Shown: piece by piece, positions 1-7,024 of the stretch
How positions within the stretch are numbered: position 1 is the stretch's first letter
How the letters are laid out: every line of letters begins with the position of its first letter
From: Verrucomicrobiota bacterium
Lineage (GTDB): Bacteria; Verrucomicrobiota; Verrucomicrobiia; Verrucomicrobiales; DEV007
Direction of reading: 5' to 3'
Assembly (NCBI GenBank): GCA_963205275.1
Contig: CAUJIH010000022.1
Span: 1 to 64,000, forward strand
DNA: 64,000 nt
Made by a program: the position numbers and the translations under genes
Notes under the pieces: generated by a model
Told to the model about the DNA's origin: nothing
The model's database searches: none
What the model saw: only the letters and a program-made list of their open reading frames with translations

Positions 1-140
1 ACGGTCTCTTGCAATTAGCGCGCCGCCGGGCCAGGGGATATCGCTGCTTCCGCAACTTTCGCTCAATTGCTTACTGGATTGCTGGAAGGCTTGTTCTAAG
101 GAACAATATTGCCTTTACCCACTAAGTTTCCGACAGAGCC
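1..140 (+). mobile_element. Right end of an ISL3-family-like insertion sequence (window-edge fragment)
   Basis: The first 125 bases encode the C-terminal tail of an ISL3-like transposase. Just after its stop, the sequence 118-140 read on the minus strand begins GGCTCTGTCGG, the kind of terminus ISL3-family elements carry (GGCTCT... or GGTTCT...). I therefore place the right end at 140. The left end lies outside the window, so neither the inverted repeat nor the 8-bp target duplication can be verified. The family assignment comes from recalled motifs and is moderate. Confidence 0.4.
3..125 (+). CDS. ISL3-like transposase, C-terminal fragment
   Basis: Frame 3 is open from the window edge to TAA at 123-125 and encodes 40 residues containing RRRARGYRCFRN followed by IAYWIAGRL. 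ISL3-family transposases typically end with a similar ARGY(R)-N-R...IAGKL segment, so this is most likely the C-terminus of such a transposase whose body lies upstream of the window. The catalytic DDE domain is not visible here, and I cannot tell whether the whole gene is intact. It is the only reading frame in this stretch that resembles a known protein. Confidence 0.42.
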   Translation, partial: GLLQLARRRARGYRCFRNFRSIAYWIAGRLVLRNNIAFTH

Positions 141-310
141 ATTTTTTATTGGGCTAAGAAGTTCTGCATTGAGGATGTGTCGCAATAGATCACTTTGTAA
201 AAACGGTGCAAAGGCATTTTTTCAGAGATGTCCCAAAGTTTGTTGAAATTCAAAAGCTCTTGGCAGCCCCTTTCCATCCATTTTTGGCCTCCTTGCAACC
301 CTTAAATTGA

Positions 311-449
311 GTATTATGGGGTCACATGGTATTATGGGGTCATGGTATTATGGGGTCACATGGTATTATGGGGTCATGCAACATTTTTTGACAAAACTTT
401 CGGTCGTTTCTCGTCCGTGTCCGTGTATAATCAAGAAATGTTGCATGAC
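311..449. repeat. Tandem GTATTATGGGGTCA repeats fused to a 14-bp palindrome (REP/MITE-like)
   Basis: Four copies of GTATTATGGGGTCA(CA)TG follow each other with lengths 18, 16, 18 and 16 (311-328, 329-344, 345-362, 363-378), that is, a 34-bp unit repeated twice. The last copy runs into GTCATGCAACATTT (373-386), whose exact reverse complement lies at 436-449. Allowing one mismatch extends the arms to 19 bases, around a loop of about 49 bases. Such a hairpin with attached short repeats resembles REP sequences mobilised by IS200/RAYT-type Y1 transposases. No transposase gene is present, so any mobility would have to be supplied in trans. Confidence 0.6.
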
Positions 450-491
450 TCCAAGATTCCGCATCTGGCCAGAGTTTTAGGATCATCTCAG

Positions 492-518
492 TTGACAACA
501 GAAACTTTGCGCTATCTT
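492..518 (+). promoter_or_regulatory. Candidate sigma-70 promoter before the small membrane gene
   Basis: A perfect TTGACA (492-497) is followed after 15 bases by TATCTT (513-518). The spacing is short, but a -10 at CTTAAT (516-521) would give 18. Transcription would begin within a few bases of the ATG at 526, so the transcript would be nearly leaderless or the true start would be the ATG at 556. Confidence 0.35.
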
Positions 519-525
519 AATCGGG

Positions 526-1179
526 ATGAGAGAGGAGTTCACGCAGCCAGCGCCGATGATTTTCGGCATCTTCTTCGGACTGGTTCTGATCTTCATCAGC
601 ACCCTCTCGATGCTCTTCGTTCCCGTCTACCTTGCGATCCTCGGCTACCTACTCGCGATCACGGTGCCTCTCCTGATCTTCCTCTTCGCGTCCCGCCAGA
701 CGCTGGTCTGCACCGAGGAGGGGTTCACCCTCGAGAAAAGCAGTCGCAGAAAGGGCAGCGAGACGAAGTTCTTCCCGTGGAGTAGCGTCACCAGCACCCG
801 CTACTACGAGATCGTCCTCAACAAGATGGACAACAGGACATCGACCAGCCCCTACTTCGAAGTCGAGTGCGGGGGAGAGCGAGTGATGAAAATGGGGAGG
901 CTGCGCCGCTTCCCTGAAATGGTCCGAATCTTCAACCAGCGCACTCCCCATCTGCCCTACTCGTGGGAACCCCGGGTCGGGATGACGATCAGCTTCGGCT
1001 CGCGCCGCTCCACCTTCAGCCGCGAAGCCTTCGTGAAGACCGAGCGTGCCGGAGTCCCTCGGTCGGGCGCGACCCCGCCTCCGATGCCCGGTGCTGCGCC
1101 AGTCGTAGAGGAGCAGGCCACCACGCGGACGACGCCCCCGCCCTTTCCCAGCGGTCCGCCTCCGATGCCGGACGCCTGA
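526..1179 (+). CDS. Small membrane protein with PH-like soluble part and Pro-rich tail, function unknown
   Basis: The 217-residue product begins with two hydrophobic segments (about residues 10-32 and 36-56). A polar region of roughly 100 residues follows (VCTEEGFTLEK through the FPWSSVTS stretch), which resembles the membrane-anchored bacterial PH-like fold used by YdbT/YokA-type proteins. The tail from about residue 175 is rich in Pro-Pro-Met/Pro-Pro-Phe (ATPPPMPG, GPPPMPDA). I cannot name a family. ATG 526 lacks a Shine-Dalgarno, and ATG 556 is an alternative that would still keep the first membrane span. The gene sits alone between an IS end with repeats and a group II intron remnant, so it may be recently acquired cargo. 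Confidence 0.6.
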   Translation: MREEFTQPAPMIFGIFFGLVLIFISTLSMLFVPVYLAILGYLLAITVPLLIFLFASRQTLVCTEEGFTLEKSSRRKGSETKFFPWSSVTSTRYYEIVLNKMDNRTSTSPYFEVECGGERVMKMGRLRRFPEMVRIFNQRTPHLPYSWEPRVGMTISFGSRRSTFSREAFVKTERAGVPRSGATPPPMPGAAPVVEEQATTRTTPPPFPSGPPPMPDA

Positions 1180-1199
1180 GCAGAGTCGAAAGATCGGAT

Positions 1200-1268
1200 G
1201 GGGCTACAGGGATTGCGCCCCGTAGCCCTTCCACACCACCGAACATGCGGTTTTTCGCATTCGGCGGT
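1200..1268 (-). mobile_element. Group II intron 3' end remnant (domains V and VI)
   Basis: On the minus strand, 1268 down to 1235 is a 34-nt hairpin with the layout of group II intron domain V. A 9-bp lower helix (ACCGCCGAA with TTCGGTGGT, one G-U pair) is followed by a two-base bulge (TG) on the 3' side only and a 4-bp upper helix (TGCG/CGCA). A second hairpin follows at 1228-1201 (GGGCTAC...GTAGCCC), in the position of domain VI. Downstream (minus) the sequence runs into CCCATCCGAT, like many bacterial intron ends. The usual unpaired branch-point A is not obvious, and no reverse-transcriptase ORF is seen upstream on the minus strand, so this is probably a degenerate fragment. It could also act as a terminator for the plus-strand gene ending at 1179. 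Confidence 0.5.
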
Positions 1269-1531
1269 TGAACAGGGGAAGATCAGTGCGCAGCTTGCTC
1301 CGTCTTTTCACATTCCCATGCGCGGCTTCAAGCAGCTAACACAATCGGAGTTGGAGTAAAACATATGTCATTTGGAATCTGATAATCAGGACATTTTCGA
1401 GGTCTAGAATTCAGTTTGTCTTAGACGGCTTGAACTTCCGCTGACGTGAGGGTTGCAAAATCCGCGTGTTGAAACATCCTCACCTGAAAAGCGAGATCAC
1501 GAGAGAAGATGGGGGATCAGTCCGCTCACTC
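1269..1531. other. Intergenic stretch between intron remnant and SulP gene
   Basis: I see no gene or strong regulatory motif here. If the intron remnant is real, the intron-encoded protein would be expected on the minus strand of this stretch or beyond. No frame gives recognisable maturase or reverse-transcriptase motifs, and the neighbouring SulP gene occupies the sequence from 1532 onward. Confidence 0.4.
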
Positions 1532-3196
1532 TCAGTCGGTATCGAGAAGCATCTTCGCACGTTCCAGCGCCTCGCTGGTATCGATGCAGACATTCTCCGA
1601 TCCGAGCGTGCGAAGAAATCCGCTTTTCTCCAATGCGTGCTGGGGTTGTCCCTGGATTCCGCTGATGATCAGCCCTTGTTTGCGGCTTTGACTCTTGCTA
1701 TAGAGTCCCTTCAGTGCCATCAGGCCGGTCGCATCGATGGCCGTGACCTTTCGCATGCGCAGAATGATGATTTTGGGTTCGTAACTGGTGCGCGTCAGCG
1801 CGGTCTCGAGTTGATTCGAGGCACCGAACAGCAAAGGTCCGAGCATTCGGTACATCTGGATTTCTTTCGGGATGTCCTTCTCCGCTACGAAATTCCGAGG
1901 ACTTTCCATGGGATCATTCTCGCTTACGAGCGAAACCTCCGTAGTGTCAGCGATTCGTTTGATGAAGAGTACGGCGGCTAGAATCACGCCAATCTGTACA
2001 GCGACGACTAGGTCAAAAATTACGGTGAGGAAAAAGGTGCTCAGGAAGACGATGGCATCACTCGCTGGCCAGCGGACGAGCTGTCGAAAATAGTGCCATT
2101 CTCCCATTCGCCAGGCGACGAAGACCAGTACTGCGGAGAGAGCACAAAGAGGGATCGCTTTCGCCAGCGGCGCCGCTAGGAGCATGAGCGCAGCCAGAGT
2201 TGCCGCATGGATGATTCCGGCGATCGGTGTGCTCCCCCCACAGCGGACATTAGTAGCCGTCCGCGCGATCGCTCCGGTGACAGCGATCCCGCCGAAGAGT
2301 GGACACACGATGTTCGCCAGCCCCTGAGCTTTGAGTTCCTGATTCGAGTCGTGCTTTTCATCCACCATGCCGTCGGCAACAACTGCGGAGAGTAGGGATT
2401 CGATTGCGGCCAGTAGCGCAATACTGAGAGCGGGGTGAAGGAGTTGCTTCAGCTCGGAAAAGTGAAATGCAGGCAGAGAAGGGGTGGGGAAACTGCGTGG
2501 AAGATCACCAAAGCGAGAGCCAATGGTCTCTACCGAAAGATTCGCCCAGCGAGCGATCAGTGTTGCAACGACCAGTGCAACAATCGAGCCGGGAACAATG
2601 CGAGACCACTTTTTCGGCCAGAAAGTGATCAGCGCCAATGAGGTGATAGACAAGAGTGTAGTGGAGAGGCTCCAGGTTCCGGCGACTTCCGCGATAACGC
2701 GGCATTTATCGATGAAATGAGATGGTAGATCGCTCGTTTGGAGTCCGAAAAAATCCTTCACCTGCGTGCTGAAAATCATGACAGCGATGCCAGACGTGAA
2801 CCCCATGGTCACAGGAAAAGGAATGAAACGAATCGCCTTTCCCAGACCGGCGAAACCCATCACGAGCAGCATGACTCCGGCCATGATCGTACAGATCGCT
2901 AGATTCGTGGCCCCATATTGCTGAAGGATTCCGTAGAGGATGACGATGAAGGCTCCGGTCGGGCCACCGATCTGAACACTGGATCCACCGAAGGCGGACA
3001 CGATGAAACCACCGATCACAGCGGTGATGATCCCTGCCTGGGGAGGTACGCCAGAAGCGATCGCAAAAGCCATCGCCAGCGGCAGCGCGACGATACCCAC
3101 CGTGATTCCGGCGAGAGTATCTGCACGCAGATGAGATCGATCATACTGTCGCAGGGAGTCGATCAGGCGTGGGCGAAAGGAGAGCGGAGAGGACAT
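1532..3196 (-). CDS. SulP-family inorganic anion transporter with STAS domain
   Basis: The 554-residue inner-membrane protein has the SLC26/SulP plan. A short cytoplasmic N-terminus (RPRLIDSLRQY) leads into the 'DxxAGITVGIVALPLAMAFAIASG' type first span, and further hydrophobic spans run to about residue 410. A C-terminal STAS domain (about 440-550) includes the typical VTAIDATG loop. SulP proteins move sulfate, bicarbonate or other anions, driven by Na+ or H+ or by exchange; the substrate cannot be read from sequence. The length is normal for the family. ATG 3196 has no clear Shine-Dalgarno. It is divergent from the oxidoreductase at 3343, and the short intergenic region contains a repeated 14-mer. 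Confidence 0.93.
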   Translation of the reverse strand: MSSPLSFRPRLIDSLRQYDRSHLRADTLAGITVGIVALPLAMAFAIASGVPPQAGIITAVIGGFIVSAFGGSSVQIGGPTGAFIVILYGILQQYGATNLAICTIMAGVMLLVMGFAGLGKAIRFIPFPVTMGFTSGIAVMIFSTQVKDFFGLQTSDLPSHFIDKCRVIAEVAGTWSLSTTLLSITSLALITFWPKKWSRIVPGSIVALVVATLIARWANLSVETIGSRFGDLPRSFPTPSLPAFHFSELKQLLHPALSIALLAAIESLLSAVVADGMVDEKHDSNQELKAQGLANIVCPLFGGIAVTGAIARTATNVRCGGSTPIAGIIHAATLAALMLLAAPLAKAIPLCALSAVLVFVAWRMGEWHYFRQLVRWPASDAIVFLSTFFLTVIFDLVVAVQIGVILAAVLFIKRIADTTEVSLVSENDPMESPRNFVAEKDIPKEIQMYRMLGPLLFGASNQLETALTRTSYEPKIIILRMRKVTAIDATGLMALKGLYSKSQSRKQGLIISGIQGQPQHALEKSGFLRTLGSENVCIDTSEALERAKMLLDTD

Positions 3197-3231
3197 GGAA
3201 TACGAATGAAGCGAAACATTTCAGCGATGCA

Positions 3232-3264
3232 ATCATAACAGACAAGCTCGATCATAACAGACAA
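3232..3264. repeat. Direct repeat ATCATAACAGACAA (x2) in a divergent promoter region
   Basis: The 14-mer ATCATAACAGACAA occurs at 3232-3245 and again at 3251-3264, a 19-bp period, between two divergently transcribed genes. It could be a pair of operator half-sites on one face of the helix, or a chance small duplication. Confidence 0.55.
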
Positions 3265-3342
3265 CCCTCCCAGGCATGGTAGGTGATCGCGGTAGGAAAA
3301 GAAACTCGCATCTTTGAACTGTCTTCGATACGATGGAGCGAT

Positions 3343-4731
3343 ATGAATCCTGACTCTGCTCCGCTTTCGACCTCTGGCCTCGCGTCTCGTCGTAATTTTC
3401 TCCGCTCCGGTGCTATTCTAGGGGCTGGTGCACTTGCTTCTCGCAGTGCTACCGTGCGTGCTGCGACGAATAAAAATAGTAAGCTGCAGATCTTCCAGAT
3501 CGGAGTGAATGGGATCGGGAATCTTCAGCGAAAGCAACTAGTCGATCATCCGAAAGTCCAGTTCGTCGGCTTTTGCGATGTCGATGCGACAGCCTTCGAT
3601 AAGGTCAAAGACGATCCCTACAAAGGAGCTTGGAAGATCTCTGACTATCGCGAGGCTTTCGCAAACAAGGCGGATCAGTTCGATGCCGTGATCGTCGATA
3701 CGCCGGACTTCAACCACTGTCCGATGATGGTGACGGCTCTGAAGCATGGGAAGCATGTCTATGGACAGAAGCCGCTCGTCCACCAACTCGACGAGTTGCG
3801 GATTCTCCGTGAAGCGCTCAAGGCGCGTCCGGGACTCTACACACAGATGGGGAATCAGCGGGCCTGTTATGCCGGTCGGATGCAGGCGGTAGAGATGCTG
3901 CGATCCGGGCGTTTCGGCAAACCTGTCGAGGCTCATATCTGGACAGGTGGAATCAGTCGTGGCACCTATTTTACCGAGCCGTGGAACTCTTATACCGCTG
4001 CACAGCCTGTTCCAGAGACCATGAACTGGGGACTCTGGCAGGGACCGCTCACCCAGGCTCTACCCTACAGTGAGGATCTTCATCCCCGCCGCTGGCGCAC
4101 GTTCTGGGAAACGGGTGGCGGTATGCTGGCCGACTGGGGCTGCCATCTGATCGACGTGCTCTACTTCGCCTACGACCTCCCCGCTCCGGAGGCAGTGCAG
4201 ACGGATACCATCAAACCATCTGGGGTGGGGCATTCTGGCTACAATCACGCGATCATCACGTATCCTGGCGGGGGCAAGTTCGCTCGGGAAAAGTTCGTCC
4301 TCCACTATGCGGATAGTAGCATTCGTCCGTCTTTTGCCTCTCTGGGACTGCCTGTCTCGAAGATTACGGGCAGTTGCACGATGGTGGTCTGTGAAGACGG
4401 GGCACTGCTTCTCCAACCGGGTGGCGAGTTCGAAATCTATCGCAAGGGCAAGCTGGTGGAGAACGAGCCTCTGCCGGAGGTCGGGCCGCGCGATCACTGG
4501 AAAGACTGGGCCGACTGCTGTCTGGGTGAAGAAAAACCCCTCTGGACGCCTTTTGACATCGGTAGCCGCATCACCGAACCCGCTCTACTAGCGACCAAGG
4601 CCACGCGCTATCCGAATCAGGAACTGCACTGGGACGGGGCGAACTACCGCTTCACGAATCACGAAGAGGCGAATCAGACGCTGCTGTCGCGGACCTATCG
4701 CGAGGGCTTTGCCCCACCGAGTCTCGCGTGA
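3343..4731 (+). CDS. Tat-exported Gfo/Idh/MocA-family oxidoreductase
   Basis: The 462-residue product starts at ATG 3343, which has GGAG four bases upstream; an in-frame GTG at 3283 gives 20 more residues with no support. The N-terminus carries a twin-arginine signal (SRRNFLRSGAILGAGALA), so the enzyme should be folded with NAD(P) in the cytoplasm and then exported. A Rossmann-like segment (IGVNGIGNLQR) and the family's lysine-bearing K-P motif (YGQKPLVHQ) follow, then the C-terminal alpha/beta substrate domain (WETGGGMLADWGCHLIDV). Such exported members are numerous in Verrucomicrobia and Planctomycetes, and some act as glycosidases or sugar dehydrogenases. The substrate is unknown. Confidence 0.9.
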   Translation: MNPDSAPLSTSGLASRRNFLRSGAILGAGALASRSATVRAATNKNSKLQIFQIGVNGIGNLQRKQLVDHPKVQFVGFCDVDATAFDKVKDDPYKGAWKISDYREAFANKADQFDAVIVDTPDFNHCPMMVTALKHGKHVYGQKPLVHQLDELRILREALKARPGLYTQMGNQRACYAGRMQAVEMLRSGRFGKPVEAHIWTGGISRGTYFTEPWNSYTAAQPVPETMNWGLWQGPLTQALPYSEDLHPRRWRTFWETGGGMLADWGCHLIDVLYFAYDLPAPEAVQTDTIKPSGVGHSGYNHAIITYPGGGKFAREKFVLHYADSSIRPSFASLGLPVSKITGSCTMVVCEDGALLLQPGGEFEIYRKGKLVENEPLPEVGPRDHWKDWADCCLGEEKPLWTPFDIGSRITEPALLATKATRYPNQELHWDGANYRFTNHEEANQTLLSRTYREGFAPPSLA

Positions 4732-4899
4732 GCGGACGAGCCAGTCCTGAGTGACTCTCTTTCTTCTGCACTGTCGCTGGAGCAGGGTGGCTGAGCCATT
4801 CTTGCGCATCGGGCACCGGAAAGCCTCTGTATAAACACTGGACTATCTCCGCAATTGCGCTAGAGGTTTTCGTTTCCGAACTCTTTCGGAATTTTCCTT

Positions 4900-6210
4900 A
4901 TGTCGGTCCAGAAACAACAGACTCTCGCCTCGACGGCGGCTCTCACCGGAACCTCGCTCCATACAGGCGAACAGGTCACGCTGGCGATGTCGCCCGCGCC
5001 GGTGAACACCGGGATTAAGTTTCGACGTATCGATCTGCCGGATAAGCCTTTTATCAACGCACACGTCTCGAAGGTGCAGACGGTGGAGCGAGCGACAACC
5101 TTGGCTGAGGGCTCAGTAAAAGTCCATACAGTCGAGCACGTCATCTCCGCTCTGGTAGGGATGGGCGTGGACAATGCCATCATCGAGATGGATGCGAACG
5201 AGCCGCCGATCGGCGATGGATCGGCGCGGCCCTTCGTTGATTGCATTAAGAAGGCTGGAATCGTGACGCAGGAGGCGAATCGTCGAGTCTTCGAAATCCG
5301 CGAAACGATCCATCTGGAAACACCAGGCGGATCGCTACTGACCATCGTGCCCGATAAGAGTTTCCGCATTTCCTGCACGCAGGTGGGACCGGACGGGCGG
5401 ATGACGCAGTATTATTCCACCGAGATCACGCCGGAAACCTACGAGAAGGAGATCGCCCACGCCCGAACCTTCGTTTTCTACGAGGACGTGGCCCCGCTGT
5501 TAGAAAAAGGTCTGATTAAAGGCGGGAGTCTAGAGAACGCGGTGGTAGTGAAAGGCGATTCCGTGATGAGCAAGGAGGCGATGCGCTATCCCGAGGAGTT
5601 CGCTCGACACAAGATTCTCGATCTCATCGGCGATCTGATGCTGAGTGGAAAGCGCATCATGGGACATGTGATCGCGGTGAAGCCGGGGCACGGTCCCAAC
5701 ACGCAGTTGGCGGCCAAGTTAGCGGCCACCTTCGCAGAGACTCTCTCTGCCGTCCCGTCGGTGATGATTCCCACGGGCGAGGGTGTGATGAGCAATATCG
5801 AAGTGCAGAAAGTTCTGCCTCACCGCTATCCTTTCCTGATGGTGGACCGCATCATCGGCTTCGACGGAGAGTTCAAATGCACGGGGCTCAAGCAGGTAAC
5901 GATTAACGAACCCTACTTCCAGGGGCATTTCCCCGGTCATCCCGTGATGCCCGGCGTCCTGCAAGTCGAAGCGATGGCCCAAGTCGCGAGCATTTCCCTG
6001 CTCCGACGCCCGGAAAATCAGGGCAAGATCGGATATTTCATGAGTGCTGACGGGGTGAAGTTTCGGAAGCCGGTCCTGCCGGGAGATACGCTTATCATCG
6101 AAGCCGAGGTTCTGAAAGTACGCCGCAACATCGGGCATGCCATGTGTCGCTGTAGCGTGAATGGTGAAACGACCTCCGAAGCCGAGTTAAAGTTCGCCCT
6201 GTTGGACTGA
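4900..6210 (+). CDS. lpxC-fabZ: Bifunctional UDP-3-O-acyl-GlcNAc deacetylase / 3-hydroxyacyl-ACP dehydratase
   Basis: This 436-residue fusion joins LpxC (about 1-285) to FabZ (about 292-436). LpxC catalyses the committed step of lipid A synthesis, and its zinc ligands are seen in HTVEH (about 76-80) and in the HKILDLIGDL segment (H about 237, D about 241); the catalytic His lies in KPGHGPN (about 264). FabZ dehydrates 3-hydroxyacyl-ACP, with the active His in LPHRYPFLMVDR (about 308) and Glu in GVLQVEAMAQ (about 357). The two enzymes draw on the same acyl-ACP pool, so fusion may balance fatty acid and lipid A synthesis. Such fusions are known in Bacteroidetes and some other Gram-negative phyla. 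lpxA follows 34 bases later, forming an operon. Confidence 0.96.
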   Translation: MSVQKQQTLASTAALTGTSLHTGEQVTLAMSPAPVNTGIKFRRIDLPDKPFINAHVSKVQTVERATTLAEGSVKVHTVEHVISALVGMGVDNAIIEMDANEPPIGDGSARPFVDCIKKAGIVTQEANRRVFEIRETIHLETPGGSLLTIVPDKSFRISCTQVGPDGRMTQYYSTEITPETYEKEIAHARTFVFYEDVAPLLEKGLIKGGSLENAVVVKGDSVMSKEAMRYPEEFARHKILDLIGDLMLSGKRIMGHVIAVKPGHGPNTQLAAKLAATFAETLSAVPSVMIPTGEGVMSNIEVQKVLPHRYPFLMVDRIIGFDGEFKCTGLKQVTINEPYFQGHFPGHPVMPGVLQVEAMAQVASISLLRRPENQGKIGYFMSADGVKFRKPVLPGDTLIIEAEVLKVRRNIGHAMCRCSVNGETTSEAELKFALLD

Positions 6211-6244
6211 TCTCGATCATCGTCGCAAGACAACTTCAATCCCC

Positions 6245-7018
6245 ATGAGCAACGACATTCATCCGACGGCGATCGTCGATTCGCGTGCAGAACTGGCCGG
6301 GGATGTCGTCATCGGCCCCTATTCGATCATCGGAGCAGGAGTGCGACTGGGAAAGGGATGTCAGCTTCACAATCACGTCACACTGGCAGGACCGAGTGAA
6401 ATCGGGGAAAGGAACGAATTTTTTCCCTATGCCTCCATCGGCCAGCGCACGCAAGATCTAAAATACGCAGGCGAACCAACTTATCTGCACATCGGCGACG
6501 ACAATACTTTTCGCGAATTTTGCACAGTCAATCGGGGTACGGCTCCCGAGTCTCGAACGGTAATCGGGAATCACGGAAATTTCTTGGCCTACAGTCACAT
6601 CGCTCACGATTGCATTGTTGGGAATCATGTGATTTTTTCAAATAACGGCACATTGGCGGGGCATGTAGTGGTCGAGGATTACGCCATTTTGGGTGGGCTG
6701 ACGGCCGTGCATCAGTTCTGTCGAATCGGTGCCCATGCGATTACCGGTGGCTGCTCGAAGGTGATTCAGGATGTGCCGCCCTACATGGTGGCCGATGGAA
6801 ATCCGGCAAAGGTGAGAATGGTGAATACCACGGGACTGAGTCGTCGCAATTTTGCTCCTGAGGTGATCTCGCGGATTAAGGAGGCCCACCGTATCCTGTA
6901 TCGAGGTGAACTGAATCGAAGTCAGGCGCTGGAGCGGATTCGTACCTGGACGGATCTCGGTCCGGAGCTGCTCCATCTGCTGGAATTCATCGAAAGCAGC
7001 GAGCGTGGGATCAGTTGA
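6245..7018 (+). CDS. lpxA: Acyl-ACP:UDP-N-acetylglucosamine O-acyltransferase
   Basis: LpxA carries out the first step of lipid A assembly, moving a 3-hydroxyacyl chain from ACP to UDP-GlcNAc in the cytoplasm. The 257 residues match the usual length. The N-terminal two-thirds are left-handed beta-helix hexapeptide repeats (IHPTAIVDS, VVIGPYSIIG, VIGNHGNFLAYSH). The catalytic His is H121 in SHIAHDC, and the C-terminal helical part starts near 190 after the GNPAKVRMVNTTGL segment. It lies directly behind lpxC-fabZ. The stop is only 6 bases from the convergent epimerase stop, leaving no room for a separate terminator. Confidence 0.96.
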   Translation: MSNDIHPTAIVDSRAELAGDVVIGPYSIIGAGVRLGKGCQLHNHVTLAGPSEIGERNEFFPYASIGQRTQDLKYAGEPTYLHIGDDNTFREFCTVNRGTAPESRTVIGNHGNFLAYSHIAHDCIVGNHVIFSNNGTLAGHVVVEDYAILGGLTAVHQFCRIGAHAITGGCSKVIQDVPPYMVADGNPAKVRMVNTTGLSRRNFAPEVISRIKEAHRILYRGELNRSQALERIRTWTDLGPELLHLLEFIESSERGIS

Positions 7019-7024
7019 GTTCGG

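Larger units (their letters stand above)
141..525. other. Non-coding stretch with a repeat/palindrome element
   Basis: No credible gene lies between the IS end and the small membrane gene at 526. Bases 141-310 show no structure that I recognise. Bases 311-449 hold tandem repeats and a long inverted repeat, listed separately. An ORF that could be drawn from 342 through the repeats is translated repeat sequence running into the real gene in another frame, and I do not regard it as a gene. Confidence 0.6.

Noticed and set aside
342-785. ORF of 147 codons starting in the tandem repeats (repeated MVLWGH)
   Set aside because: It is a translation of the repeat and of the palindrome, then runs in the wrong frame through the membrane gene at 526. 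No protein-like features.
1200-1228. Reading the GGGCTAC/GTAGCCC hairpin only as a terminator of the gene ending at 1179
   Set aside because: No T-run follows it on the plus strand, and it lines up as domain VI behind a 34-nt domain V hairpin on the minus strand. I kept the terminator role only as a side note.
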